Positions 1-8,441 of a DNA stretch of 64,000 bases are shown here, in pieces; the first letter of the stretch is position 1; every line of letters begins with the position of its first letter. Origin of the DNA: Bacteroidota bacterium (lineage in GTDB: Bacteria > Bacteroidota > Bacteroidia > B-17B0 > Aurantibacillaceae). Both the position numbers and the translations under genes were made by a program. The stretch covers positions 62,001 to 126,000 of the forward strand of contig JAUXZS010000029.1 of assembly GCA_030692515.1 (NCBI GenBank), in the 5' to 3' direction. The notes under the pieces are model-generated. The model was not told the origin of the DNA, did no database searches, and was given only the letters and a program-made list of their open reading frames with translations.

Positions 1-936
1 TTATGTCGCTTTGAACAAAACGGTGTAATGAGTTGGAGTACATATTACGGTTCATCAAACAATGAACATTGCCAACATAATATTACGATGGATGCAAATG
101 GTAATATTATCATGTGCGGGGTATCTGATGGCGCCGCTGCTCCTCCAACATTTAATCCTGCCAATGGAAGTTATTATAACGGTGTTAAAGATGCGCAAGG
201 TACTTATTGCCTTGTTCAATTTAGTCCTGCCGGAGTTATGTTATGGGGAACTTTTTGGGGTGGATCTGGACACGATCATCTTTTGGGTGCTGTTGGGGCT
301 TGCATAGGGGTTAGTGCGCATAGCGATATTTTTGTAACCGGAGAAACAAATTCAACAAATTTGCCAATGCTTAATCCTGGCTTTGGTGCATATTTTGACA
401 ACACAGCTAACGGTGGTCAAGACGGATTTATAGCCAAATTTAATAACGATATTATTCCTGTCCCTCTGCCCATCGAATTACTTGGCTTTAGTTGTGAACC
501 TTCTCCTATAGGCATTGAAATAAATTGGGTAACAGCAAACGAAATAAATAATCATCATTTTACAATTGAAAGAACAAGTGATGGAGAAAATTACGAAACT
601 ATTGGTACAGTAAAAGGTTCGTTAAATTCTTACGCAACCCATCATTATAATTATGTAGACAAAACCCCATTAAATGGTGTGAATTATTACAGACTATCGC
701 AAACAAATACTTCAGGAAGTGAAAAAACGTTTAATCTAATTGCATGTAATCATGAGGATGATAAAGGCGAGGTACTAATGAATATTTATTCAATGACGGG
801 GCAATTAATTTACTCAGCAAGAACTAACGATTACCGAGTTGCCTTAAAATCTGCCGAAATTGCAATAGGTGTTTATCTTGTTGAATTAGTTGAACAGAAC
901 AGTAAGACTAACTTTAAACACTTGGTAACTCAATAG
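1..936 (+). CDS. T9SS-sorted secreted protein, 3' part (5' end outside window)
   Basis: The reading frame is open back to base 1 (the codons before the ATG at 28 are sense), so this is the C-terminal part of a longer protein. The first 150 or so residues resemble SBBP-type beta-propeller repeats (WSTYYG, WGTFWGG, GFIAKF). Then comes the LPIELLGF...EINNHHFTIERT segment that usually precedes type IX sorting domains. The last 50 residues (MNIYSMTGQLIY ... GVYLVELVE) match a type A C-terminal sorting domain. The usual PNP-containing strand before NIYSMTGQ appears to be missing, so the domain looks shortened. The product is probably exported by the T9SS and displayed on, or released from, the cell surface. 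Its ligand or activity is unknown. Confidence 0.8.
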   Translation, partial: LCRFEQNGVMSWSTYYGSSNNEHCQHNITMDANGNIIMCGVSDGAAAPPTFNPANGSYYNGVKDAQGTYCLVQFSPAGVMLWGTFWGGSGHDHLLGAVGACIGVSAHSDIFVTGETNSTNLPMLNPGFGAYFDNTANGGQDGFIAKFNNDIIPVPLPIELLGFSCEPSPIGIEINWVTANEINNHHFTIERTSDGENYETIGTVKGSLNSYATHHYNYVDKTPLNGVNYYRLSQTNTSGSEKTFNLIACNHEDDKGEVLMNIYSMTGQLIYSARTNDYRVALKSAEIAIGVYLVELVEQNSKTNFKHLVTQ

Positions 937-979
937 ATTCTAATCAAGTATTTTTATTTTAAATTCTTATGCCAAAAAA

Positions 980-1017
980 AAACCGCAACCCTAATTTGCA
1001 GCAAGGAGTTGCGGTTT
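980..1017 (-). terminator. Rho-independent terminator between convergent genes
   Basis: The 10-bp inverted repeat AAACCGCAAC/GTTGCGGTTT flanks an 18-nt loop. On the minus strand the stem is followed by a run of nine T, which fits termination of the padR-pspC transcript. On the plus strand it follows the T9SS gene but has only a weak T tract, so it may work in both directions. Confidence 0.7.
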
Positions 1018-1191
1018 GGTTCACATGAAAAAACATTTTAACTTTTATTCTTTGACGAATAAGTACCTTAAAAAGTTACAGTCTATTATTTTTGAAGCCT
1101 CAATTTATTCAGTTTCAAAATTAACTACCCTAGATGAACTTGTTGTATTTTATAAGTTAACAAATTACTAGACTATTGTTTTATTAATATT

Positions 1192-3012
1192 TTATTCTGG
1201 CACTTTAGGCTGCGCGGGTTCCTTTGGCACTTTTGGCGCTTTAGGCGTTTTTATTTTAATCCCATTTTCATCGATTTTTATTTGTGCTTCGTTACCATTT
1301 ATCTTTAAACCCTCTTTATTAATAACAACACCATGCTCTTCGTTATTTGTTTCGTTAATTATTACTTGTCCATCTTTAATAACAACAGTTTTAGTTATGT
1401 GTTTCCCCTCGTTATCATAATCATCTTCACCATCATCGTTCAATCCTTCACAATCAATACATTTTAAACCTTTTTCTGTCATTTGCCATCTGCGTCCAAC
1501 CATATTTCCATCCCAAGTATTAGTAGTATTTTCAACATCATCCAAAAGATGTTTTACGCTTTTATCAAAATAAATTACTTTACCCTTTGGGATATACAAT
1601 TTAATATCTACTTCTTGTACTTTAAATTTTGTACCAGCAAGAACAGAAAACACTTCGTCAAAAATTAATTCACTGTTATTTTGGCTATATGAATATTTAA
1701 TAGTTTTTGCGTTTTCATTTGCCTCTTGTTTAGTATAGCCTCTTGAAGTATAATTAATAATTAACTCAACGCTGTCTGAATTACTTTCTAATACATCTAA
1801 ACCAGCAAATCCTATTATACTTAATTTATTTTCTACTTCTCCAAATTGATATCCACCCTGATTTTTCGAAAAATATGTATCTAAATCATCTGCGTTAACA
1901 AAGTTAAATTGTTTTAAAGTTGCCATTGCAGGATTTAACTTAATAATTATAGTATCACCAATGGCATGTAATTCTCTGGTTACTTTTACTCTTGATGTTT
2001 CGCTAAATTGTTTAACTGTTGTAACGGTAACATAAAAACCAATTACTAACCCAAATAACCAAGCAATACCTAAACTTAAATTTAACCAGCGGTTACTATA
2101 CGTAATTTTGAATAGTAATTTAATACCACCATATAATAACATAAAAACAGGTATACCAACAACTAATATAAAGGCTAGAATTCCAAAAGCATAATTAGTG
2201 GAGGAATTAAATATTACTGCCTTCCAATTCGAGATATCTGAGTTTGAATCGGCTACAGAAATTCCAAACAAGGAAGTTACATAGGCAAACAAAAATACAC
2301 ATCCAAGAAAAACAAGAAACAAGCCAATTAATCTACCGATTATATTAAAAAAACCAGTTAATATTCTAGAAATGCTACTGCTTGCGCTATTAGCAAAGTC
2401 ATTATTTTTAAATCGATTTTTTACATCCGTAGCTTCATCTTTAAATGACTGAACTATATTATTAATATTTGCAGATTCGCCACGCATAGCAAATTTATCT
2501 GCAGTAGTTTTTGCTTCAGGAATAATTATCCATAAAATAATATATACCCATAAACTAATACCACCAAAAAATATTAATAAAAACATTGCTAAACGAATCC
2601 AAACAATATCAATATCGAAGTAAGCAGCTAGGCCGCTACAAACTCCTCCAATTGCTTTTTCATCAGGGTTTCTGAATAATCTTCTTTTAATTTTTTCCTG
2701 CGAAGAATTGTTACCCTCTTTCTGATCAGCTTGTTCTTCATTGGCTTGGTCACCGCCAAATTCTTCAGGCTTCCCCATAATTCCTTTTACATGATCAACA
2801 TCCGACATTAATACAACTTGTTTGGAAGCATTAATTTTTTGTTGCAACAACTCTGCAATTCTGGCTTCAATATCACTCATTATTTCGTTGCCACCATCAG
2901 TTTTACTAAAATAACCTTTAATTGTTATTAGGTATTTACTTAAGCTATCATAAGCATCTTCTTCTATGTGAAAAATAATTCCGCTTATATTTATGGTTAC
3001 TGTTTTATTCAT
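1192..3012 (-). CDS. PspC-domain membrane protein
   Basis: A 606-residue protein. Residues 1-100 are a soluble, acidic N-terminus. A PspC domain lies at about 110-168 (RRLFRNPDEK, IGGVCSGLAAYFDID, then a hydrophobic helix ending WIIIPEA). Several more membrane segments lie at about 220-340, followed by a long soluble region with an adhesin-like beta-rich pattern (DUF2154/DUF4097-like) and a Lys/Pro-rich tail. PspC proteins are linked to envelope stress responses. In Bacteroidota this large form is commonly paired with a PadR regulator, as here: padR lies 24 bp upstream on the same strand. The precise role is unknown. Confidence 0.8.
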   Translation of the reverse strand: MNKTVTINISGIIFHIEEDAYDSLSKYLITIKGYFSKTDGGNEIMSDIEARIAELLQQKINASKQVVLMSDVDHVKGIMGKPEEFGGDQANEEQADQKEGNNSSQEKIKRRLFRNPDEKAIGGVCSGLAAYFDIDIVWIRLAMFLLIFFGGISLWVYIILWIIIPEAKTTADKFAMRGESANINNIVQSFKDEATDVKNRFKNNDFANSASSSISRILTGFFNIIGRLIGLFLVFLGCVFLFAYVTSLFGISVADSNSDISNWKAVIFNSSTNYAFGILAFILVVGIPVFMLLYGGIKLLFKITYSNRWLNLSLGIAWLFGLVIGFYVTVTTVKQFSETSRVKVTRELHAIGDTIIIKLNPAMATLKQFNFVNADDLDTYFSKNQGGYQFGEVENKLSIIGFAGLDVLESNSDSVELIINYTSRGYTKQEANENAKTIKYSYSQNNSELIFDEVFSVLAGTKFKVQEVDIKLYIPKGKVIYFDKSVKHLLDDVENTTNTWDGNMVGRRWQMTEKGLKCIDCEGLNDDGEDDYDNEGKHITKTVVIKDGQVIINETNNEEHGVVINKEGLKINGNEAQIKIDENGIKIKTPKAPKVPKEPAQPKVPE

Positions 3013-3036
3013 TGCTAAATTTTTTAATTATTATTT

Positions 3037-3408
3037 TTATTTTCCTTGTTCAATTGTTTTGTTAACTGCTTCAACTAATTCGGCCCAGGAGATTTGAAGC
3101 TCTTTTAAATACTGCTCTCCAATTTCTGTTAGTTTATAGTATTTCCTAGGTGGTCCGCTAGTGCTTTCTTCCCATCTGTATCCTAATAAACCAGTATTTT
3201 TTAATCTTGTAAGTAATGGATATAATGTACCCTCAACTACTACTAACTTGGTATCTCTTAGCTTTTCAATTATTTCAGTTGGATAAGCGTCTCCTTGAGA
3301 CAAGATAGAAAGAATGCAGAGTTCGAGCACGCCTTTGCGCATTTGCGCTTGTGCACCGGCCCTATCAATACCTCCTTGGGTGTTTGCCGTATTCTCTGTG
3401 TTTGCCAT
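3037..3408 (-). CDS. PadR family transcriptional regulator
   Basis: A 123-residue protein with the PadR winged-helix fold: KGVLELCILSILSQGDAYPTEIIEKL, then VVEGTLYPLLTRLKNTGLL (recognition helix) and the wing RKYYKLTEIGEQYL. It lies directly upstream of the PspC gene with a 24-bp gap, so the two are probably co-transcribed and the regulator likely controls its own operon. About 20 extra N-terminal residues rich in Asn, Thr and Gln precede the domain. No ligand is evident. Confidence 0.9.
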   Translation of the reverse strand: MANTENTANTQGGIDRAGAQAQMRKGVLELCILSILSQGDAYPTEIIEKLRDTKLVVVEGTLYPLLTRLKNTGLLGYRWEESTSGPPRKYYKLTEIGEQYLKELQISWAELVEAVNKTIEQGK

Positions 3409-3450
3409 TTTAATTTAATTTTTATTAATACTAATTTTTAAATGCTTTGC

Positions 3451-3801
3451 TTAAATTGTTTTGATGTTTAATACAACACTGTGCACAACATCACTTTTTA
3501 TTTTTGTTAGATTTAATTTTAAAAATTGTTTTTCGATTTCAATTTTTAAATTTTGATTTAAAGTTTTTGCTAAAACAAAATCTACATGTCCTTGTAAATT
3601 TGTAGTAAAAAGCACTTCCACTTTTTGCGGCTCATTGTAAGGATTTATAATTTGTGGGATTTTAAAATATTCCTTTATTGTGTTTTCAGTTTCAACAGCA
3701 ACAGGAGATATTTCAGAACCATTACTTGCATTAATTGTAAATGAAGAAATTACTAAACCAGCAATTAAGGTCATTTTGGATATTTTATTATTAAATTTCA
3801 T
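3451..3801 (-). CDS. Small exported protein of unknown function
   Basis: A 116-residue protein with an N-terminal signal peptide (MKFNNKISKMTLIAGLVISSF, likely cleaved after ...INAS). The mature part has alternating strand/helix patterns (VEVLFTTNLQGHVDFVLA, then IEIEKQFLKLNL) that loosely recall the C-terminal domain of TonB. I do not claim homology. It lies 42 bp upstream of padR on the same strand and may share its transcript. Probably periplasmic. Confidence 0.6.
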   Translation of the reverse strand: MKFNNKISKMTLIAGLVISSFTINASNGSEISPVAVETENTIKEYFKIPQIINPYNEPQKVEVLFTTNLQGHVDFVLAKTLNQNLKIEIEKQFLKLNLTKIKSDVVHSVVLNIKTI

Positions 3802-3980
3802 TTTTTTATTTTTTAAAACATTTATAATTTCAGTACTTTAAAACCATAGCTATTTGGTGATACAAACATACGTCATTTATTTAGTACTATGCAACACATA
3901 GTACTAAATATTTTTAATTTTTACGCTAACTTACTGATTATCAACATAAAAATTTTAATGGGACTTAGCCGAAAAATAAA

Positions 3981-3988
3981 TATCTTTG
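3981..3988 (+). promoter_or_regulatory. Bacteroidota -7 promoter element for the TerC gene
   Basis: TATCTTTG matches the TAnnTTTG consensus exactly and ends 16 bp before the ATG at 4005. The -33 region is only a weak match. Confidence 0.5.
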
Positions 3989-4004
3989 TGTTAAATATAA
4001 AAAA

Positions 4005-4793
4005 ATGCACGATTGGTCTGCGGATTTTGCCGCATTATTTTCATTACAAGGTCTAATTGGTCTAATCACCCTTTCGATTTTAGAAATAATCTTAGGTATT
4101 GATAATATTATTTTTATTTCAATTGCAGTAAATAAACTTCCTGTATCGCAACAAAAAAAAGCCCGAACTTTAGGGCTAACGCTTGCGCTAGTTGTGCGCT
4201 CAATTTTATTATTTTTTATTGGATGGATTGCAGGTTTAAAAGAAGCAATATTTCATGTTGGTGATTATGGTGTTAGTGGTAAAAGTTTAATTTTAATTAG
4301 TGGTGGCATTTTTTTACTTATTAAAACTTGGCAAGAAATAATTGAAAAAATATACACAGATACAGATGAAATTGAAACTAAAAGTAAAGGCAAAAACACT
4401 TTTAATGCAATTATTTTACAAATAATAATAATTGATTTTGTTTTTAGTTTTGATAGCATACTCGCCGCCGTTGGTGTTAGTGGTATTGTAGTAATTATGA
4501 TTAGTGCCGTTGTTATAAGTATGTTGTTAATGATTTTATTTAGCGGATTGGTTGCTGATTTTATAAATAAAAATCAAGGAATTAAAATGATTGCGTTGAC
4601 TTTTTTATTAGTGATTGGAGGAATTTTATTAGCAGAGGGGCTTATTGATTGCTATAATTTTTCAGTTCCCTTAGAGAAACATATTGAACTGAATAAAAAC
4701 TATGCTTATATCGCCTTAGGATTTGCTTTGCTAATTGAGATGTTTAACATGAAAGAAAAAGCTGTTAAACGTAAAAAAGATTTGGGATTGTAA
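4005..4793 (+). CDS. TerC family integral membrane protein
   Basis: A 262-residue polytopic protein with the two TerC signature segments: EIILGIDNIIFISI near residues 27-40 (D33, N34) and IDFVFSFDSILAAVG near 143-157 (D144, D150). These acidic residues lie within membrane helices and are the conserved ones of the family. TerC/Alx-type proteins are linked to metal (manganese) export or metallation of exported proteins, and to tellurite resistance. The exact substrate cannot be read from sequence. It is a single gene with its own promoter, convergent with the polysaccharide operon. Confidence 0.9.
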   Translation: MHDWSADFAALFSLQGLIGLITLSILEIILGIDNIIFISIAVNKLPVSQQKKARTLGLTLALVVRSILLFFIGWIAGLKEAIFHVGDYGVSGKSLILISGGIFLLIKTWQEIIEKIYTDTDEIETKSKGKNTFNAIILQIIIIDFVFSFDSILAAVGVSGIVVIMISAVVISMLLMILFSGLVADFINKNQGIKMIALTFLLVIGGILLAEGLIDCYNFSVPLEKHIELNKNYAYIALGFALLIEMFNMKEKAVKRKKDLGL

Positions 4794-4797
4794 AAAC

Positions 4798-4828
4798 ACA
4801 AACAACTATACTATAAGTAATTGTTTGT
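4798..4828 (-). terminator. Possible weak terminator of the polysaccharide operon
   Basis: The 8-bp inverted repeat ACAAACAA/TTGTTTGT has a 15-nt loop and spans the 12-bp gap between two convergent genes, overlapping the end of the last operon gene. On the minus strand it is followed by GTTTTTA. The stem is AT-rich, so stability is doubtful. Confidence 0.35.
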
Positions 4829-5936
4829 ATTGCGAAATATAATTTTCTTTTGAAAAATGATTTATTGCGTCTTCCGAAATTTTCTGTTTTTCTGTTAAAC
4901 TTGGCTTTAATAACAAATCATTAAAATTTGTATATAAATAACCCCAGTTATTTTGAACTGCCAATTTAGAATAATCGCCAAGCTTGTCAGAAATGACAAC
5001 CCTCAATCCGCAGGCTAAATATTCTGCAAACTTAACGGGCGACGCAACTTGATTGGTAATAGAATCTTCTCGAATTAATAAACCATAATCGCCTACAATT
5101 AAAAAATCAGAAACATCCTTAGCATTTAAGTGTTTACAAATTACTTGTTTGGGAAATAATTTTAAAAGTTTATCTAAATTAGAATTACTTGGTGAGAAAA
5201 AAACAATTTTATTTTTAGAGCTTTTTTTTAAGATTGGTTCAATAAATGAAAAAATAAGGTCAAAAGATTGCCAACCAGCAATTGAACCAGAATAAACAAA
5301 TACCTCATCGCTGTCGTCCAAATTTAATTGCTTACGTTTATCTGAGATTGAAGCGCTAGAAAGTTTTATTTTTTTAAAATCAGAATTTAAAGTACAAGGA
5401 ATTACAACATGCTTATTTCCAATATAAGAATATTTATTTTCCCAAAATTCTGCCAGTGAATTTGAAACCGCTATTCTAAAGTCAGAATTTAAAATAGCTT
5501 TCTTCTCATAGGAATAAATTTCATTCAGCAAAAACTCATCGTTAACCACATTATATTCCTTCCACTCGGCTTCAATTGCGCCCCTTCCATCATAAATCAC
5601 TTTATCGCAGTTTTTATTATCACGCATTAGTAAAGCTAAATTCGTAGCTATTACACTTCTTGCAATAATTGTTTTTGGTTTGTAAACAGAACAATAAATG
5701 CGCAATAAAATTTTATTCAATTTCCAATTGCGGAGTTTTGGCCACATTGGTAAGATAATTGCATTTGGCATTTCTGCTTTAATTTTGCTTCTATTTAAAA
5801 AGTAATCTCGAATAGAAATAAAAGCCACTAACTTAATTTTTGTGTTCAGATTGTTTTCAAGAAATTTTACAACATCAATTACCTGAGAAGAAAATATTCC
5901 GGAATAAGCTTCACTTATCGTTAAATAAAAAATCAC
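4806..5936 (-). CDS. Glycosyltransferase (GT-B, GT4-like)
   Basis: A 376-residue protein with the two-domain plan of GT-B glycosyltransferases. A C-terminal half contains VFVYSGSIAGWQSFDLIFSF, an SPSNSNLDKL stretch and the acceptor/donor loop VASPVKFAEYLACGLRVVISD, typical of GT4. It is the last gene of the polysaccharide operon. Its start overlaps the end of the wecB-like gene by 4 bp (ATGA), implying translational coupling. It probably adds one sugar of the repeat unit; donor and linkage are unknown. Confidence 0.75.
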   Translation of the reverse strand: MIFYLTISEAYSGIFSSQVIDVVKFLENNLNTKIKLVAFISIRDYFLNRSKIKAEMPNAIILPMWPKLRNWKLNKILLRIYCSVYKPKTIIARSVIATNLALLMRDNKNCDKVIYDGRGAIEAEWKEYNVVNDEFLLNEIYSYEKKAILNSDFRIAVSNSLAEFWENKYSYIGNKHVVIPCTLNSDFKKIKLSSASISDKRKQLNLDDSDEVFVYSGSIAGWQSFDLIFSFIEPILKKSSKNKIVFFSPSNSNLDKLLKLFPKQVICKHLNAKDVSDFLIVGDYGLLIREDSITNQVASPVKFAEYLACGLRVVISDKLGDYSKLAVQNNWGYLYTNFNDLLLKPSLTEKQKISEDAINHFSKENYISQYKQLLIV

Positions 5937-7036
5937 TTACTTTCTACAATTGTTTTTAAAATGCGTTCAGTGGCTTTTCCATCCCATAATTCAGGTACTT
6001 TTCCTTTTTTGTAAGAACCCTTTTCAATCATTGAAATATGATTTTTTACAATCTCTAAATCAAAGGATAATAAAGTATTTGAACCTTCAGTAACCGTCAC
6101 AGGTCTCTCTGTATTTGGACGTAACGTTAAACAAGGTTTTTGTCTGAACGTTGATTCCTCTTGTATACCTCCGCTATCAGTTAAAATAAACGAACAATTT
6201 TTGACTAATTTTTGAAATGAGAAATAATCTAATGGTTCGGTGCAAATTAAATTTTTATTGTTTGTGATTTTATCATACAATCCAAACTCTTTAGCATTTT
6301 TTATAGTTCGAGGGTGTATTGCAAATACTACTTTATAATTGATAGAAACATAATCAATTAACTCTATCAATTTTTCAAATTCCACTTTATTATCAACTGT
6401 TGCTGGCCTGTGCATAGTCATTAAAACAAATTTACTCTCATTAATACCAAGGCTATTTAAAATACTCGATGTTTCAATTTCTTTTTCAAAAGCCACCATC
6501 GTATCAATCATGGTATTTCCAACAAAATAAATTTTGGAATCATCCTTACCCTCATCTTTCAAATGCTTCATTCCGCTGGGTTCTGTAAGAAAAAATAAAT
6601 CCGTTATATTATCTGTTAAGATTCTATTGTGTTCTTCGGGCATAGTTTTATCAAAACTTCTAAGACCAGCCTCAATGTGTCCTAATTTAATTCCACTTTT
6701 ATTTGCAAATAATGCTCCTGCCAGTGTTGAATTTACATCACCCGGAACTAACAACAAATCTGGCTTACCAATATCATTTACTAAATCTTCTAGCTTAATC
6801 ATAATCTCTGCAATTTGTTTATTGGCAGATGCCGGAGAAATATTCAAATAATAATCAGGTATTAAATTAAATTGCTTAAAAAAAACATCCGCCATTTTTT
6901 CATCATAATGTTGCCCGGTATGAATAATAGAAATTTTTAGATTAGGATATAAGTTTACCGCGCACTTTTTAAACTGGGTTACTTTTATAAAATTTGGGCG
7001 AGTACCTATTAAAATATATATTTTTTTATCTTTCAT
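5933..7036 (-). CDS. wecB: UDP-N-acetylglucosamine 2-epimerase (non-hydrolysing, WecB/WbpI type)
   Basis: A 367-residue protein with family motifs: IGTRPNFIKV at the start, HTGQHYDEKMADVFF, GLRSFDKTMPEEHNRILTD and DSGGIQEES (UDP binding). Length fits the non-hydrolysing 2-epimerases that convert UDP-GlcNAc to UDP-ManNAc. WbpI-type members act instead on UDP-2,3-diacetamido glucuronic acid. Because the cluster has a HisH/HisF2/PseA trio, which in Pseudomonas aeruginosa acts on a diamino-mannuronic acid, a WbpI-like substrate is possible. The family is certain; the substrate is not. Confidence 0.9.
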   Translation of the reverse strand: MKDKKIYILIGTRPNFIKVTQFKKCAVNLYPNLKISIIHTGQHYDEKMADVFFKQFNLIPDYYLNISPASANKQIAEIMIKLEDLVNDIGKPDLLLVPGDVNSTLAGALFANKSGIKLGHIEAGLRSFDKTMPEEHNRILTDNITDLFFLTEPSGMKHLKDEGKDDSKIYFVGNTMIDTMVAFEKEIETSSILNSLGINESKFVLMTMHRPATVDNKVEFEKLIELIDYVSINYKVVFAIHPRTIKNAKEFGLYDKITNNKNLICTEPLDYFSFQKLVKNCSFILTDSGGIQEESTFRQKPCLTLRPNTERPVTVTEGSNTLLSFDLEIVKNHISMIEKGSYKKGKVPELWDGKATERILKTIVESK

Positions 7037-7126
7037 TTTAAGTATTATAAAATAATTTCATTAAACAGTTTAATTAATTTTTTGCTTTATTCATAAAACG
7101 CTTAATCTTCATTGATTATATAATCG

Positions 7127-8338
7127 CTAATTTCTGAAGTCATTCAACGCAACTAAAAATTTCTCTGTAACAGAAGAGAAAGTATATTGACTCACATCAA
7201 AATAGCCATTTTCAAAAGGCACATTTCCATTTAAATATTTAGGCAAATCACGTTCCATATTTTCAGGTAAAATATGAACACCTACACGATTTTCCCTAAT
7301 AAATCTTCCTACATCACCCTCTTCTCCAACGTACACTATTGGTGTTTGTGTATAAATTATTTCGAAGAATTTGGTTGAAATTAAATCTTTATCCGAAACC
7401 GGAAAGAAAGCTAAGTAAGCAGCAGATTTTTTAATCCTTAAAAACAATTCTTCTTCAGGAACAAAGGCATGTTTTCGAATACATCCATTAGAAAAACTCG
7501 AGTCTAACAATGGGTAATTGGTTCCTGTATAAATATTCCATTTAAAACCTGAATCCGGATTTTTTTTCACAACTTCAGCAAGTTTTTTGATATAATCTTC
7601 AATACCGGGATATAAACTACCACCATAAATAAATCCTTCTCTCATTTCCTCCTTTGTTGTATTCGGAAATTTATCCGGATCATAAGCGTGTGGAAGCAAA
7701 TATAATTTAGAAGAAAAAACAGGGTATTTTTCCTTAAGAAAATCTCCCATGTGTTGAGTTGGAAAACAAACCATATCGCTACACTCCATCGTTTTATACT
7801 CTGACTCTTCTTGAAATTTTTTCTTGGATGCTGATAAAGTCTTCATTCCATAATAGCTCCCCCAGGTCCATGGGTCGCGGAGGTCGCTTATATATTGTAT
7901 TTCTTTATAGCGCATTTTAAAAATAGATCCATAGTATAAAAGAGAGAATGGCGCGCCTGTAACAACCAAAACATCAATGGGTTTGTTAAGGTGTATATTC
8001 TCTAACTCATTCAACATGGATTTTTTCCACGCATATCCTCTATCAAACAAATTTTGTTTTGTTAAGGGGCTCAATATACGTGTGTAAAAATTATATAGTA
8101 CTTTTTCAAGCAAAGATTTTGTAAAACCGCTGAGCCATACCGGATAATGTTTTGGTAACGCCCTTACTTCAATTCCGGTAAATTCTCTTTCATACCATTG
8201 GTAATTTAGTGCATCACTCGCACAAATTACAGTTACCTCATGTCCTTTTTTTGCTAACTGCTGACTGAACTTAGCCCATCGCCTACCGCCAATTTCATTT
8301 GAAGGCGGAAAGGTATAAGACACAATAGTGAAATGCAT
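7127..8338 (-). CDS. Glycosyltransferase family 4-like protein
   Basis: A 403-residue GT-B enzyme. The N-terminus (TFPPSNEIGGRRWAKFSQQLAKKGHEVTVI) is the usual acceptor-side loop of WbuB-like GT4 proteins; the C-terminal half has GFIYGGSLYPGIEDYIKKL and TKFFEIIYTQTPIVYVG. It is in the polysaccharide operon, separated by about 90-100 bp from each neighbour, which is wider than most gaps here. Substrate unknown. Confidence 0.8.
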   Translation of the reverse strand: MHFTIVSYTFPPSNEIGGRRWAKFSQQLAKKGHEVTVICASDALNYQWYEREFTGIEVRALPKHYPVWLSGFTKSLLEKVLYNFYTRILSPLTKQNLFDRGYAWKKSMLNELENIHLNKPIDVLVVTGAPFSLLYYGSIFKMRYKEIQYISDLRDPWTWGSYYGMKTLSASKKKFQEESEYKTMECSDMVCFPTQHMGDFLKEKYPVFSSKLYLLPHAYDPDKFPNTTKEEMREGFIYGGSLYPGIEDYIKKLAEVVKKNPDSGFKWNIYTGTNYPLLDSSFSNGCIRKHAFVPEEELFLRIKKSAAYLAFFPVSDKDLISTKFFEIIYTQTPIVYVGEEGDVGRFIRENRVGVHILPENMERDLPKYLNGNVPFENGYFDVSQYTFSSVTEKFLVALNDFRN

Positions 8339-8441
8339 TTTTTTATTTATTTGATTTCTAAAGGGTATTTATATTTTTTTGCTGCTTTTTTTTGCGCACT
8401 TAATTTTTCTAAAAAACTATAATAATTAACAAAGTCTAAAC

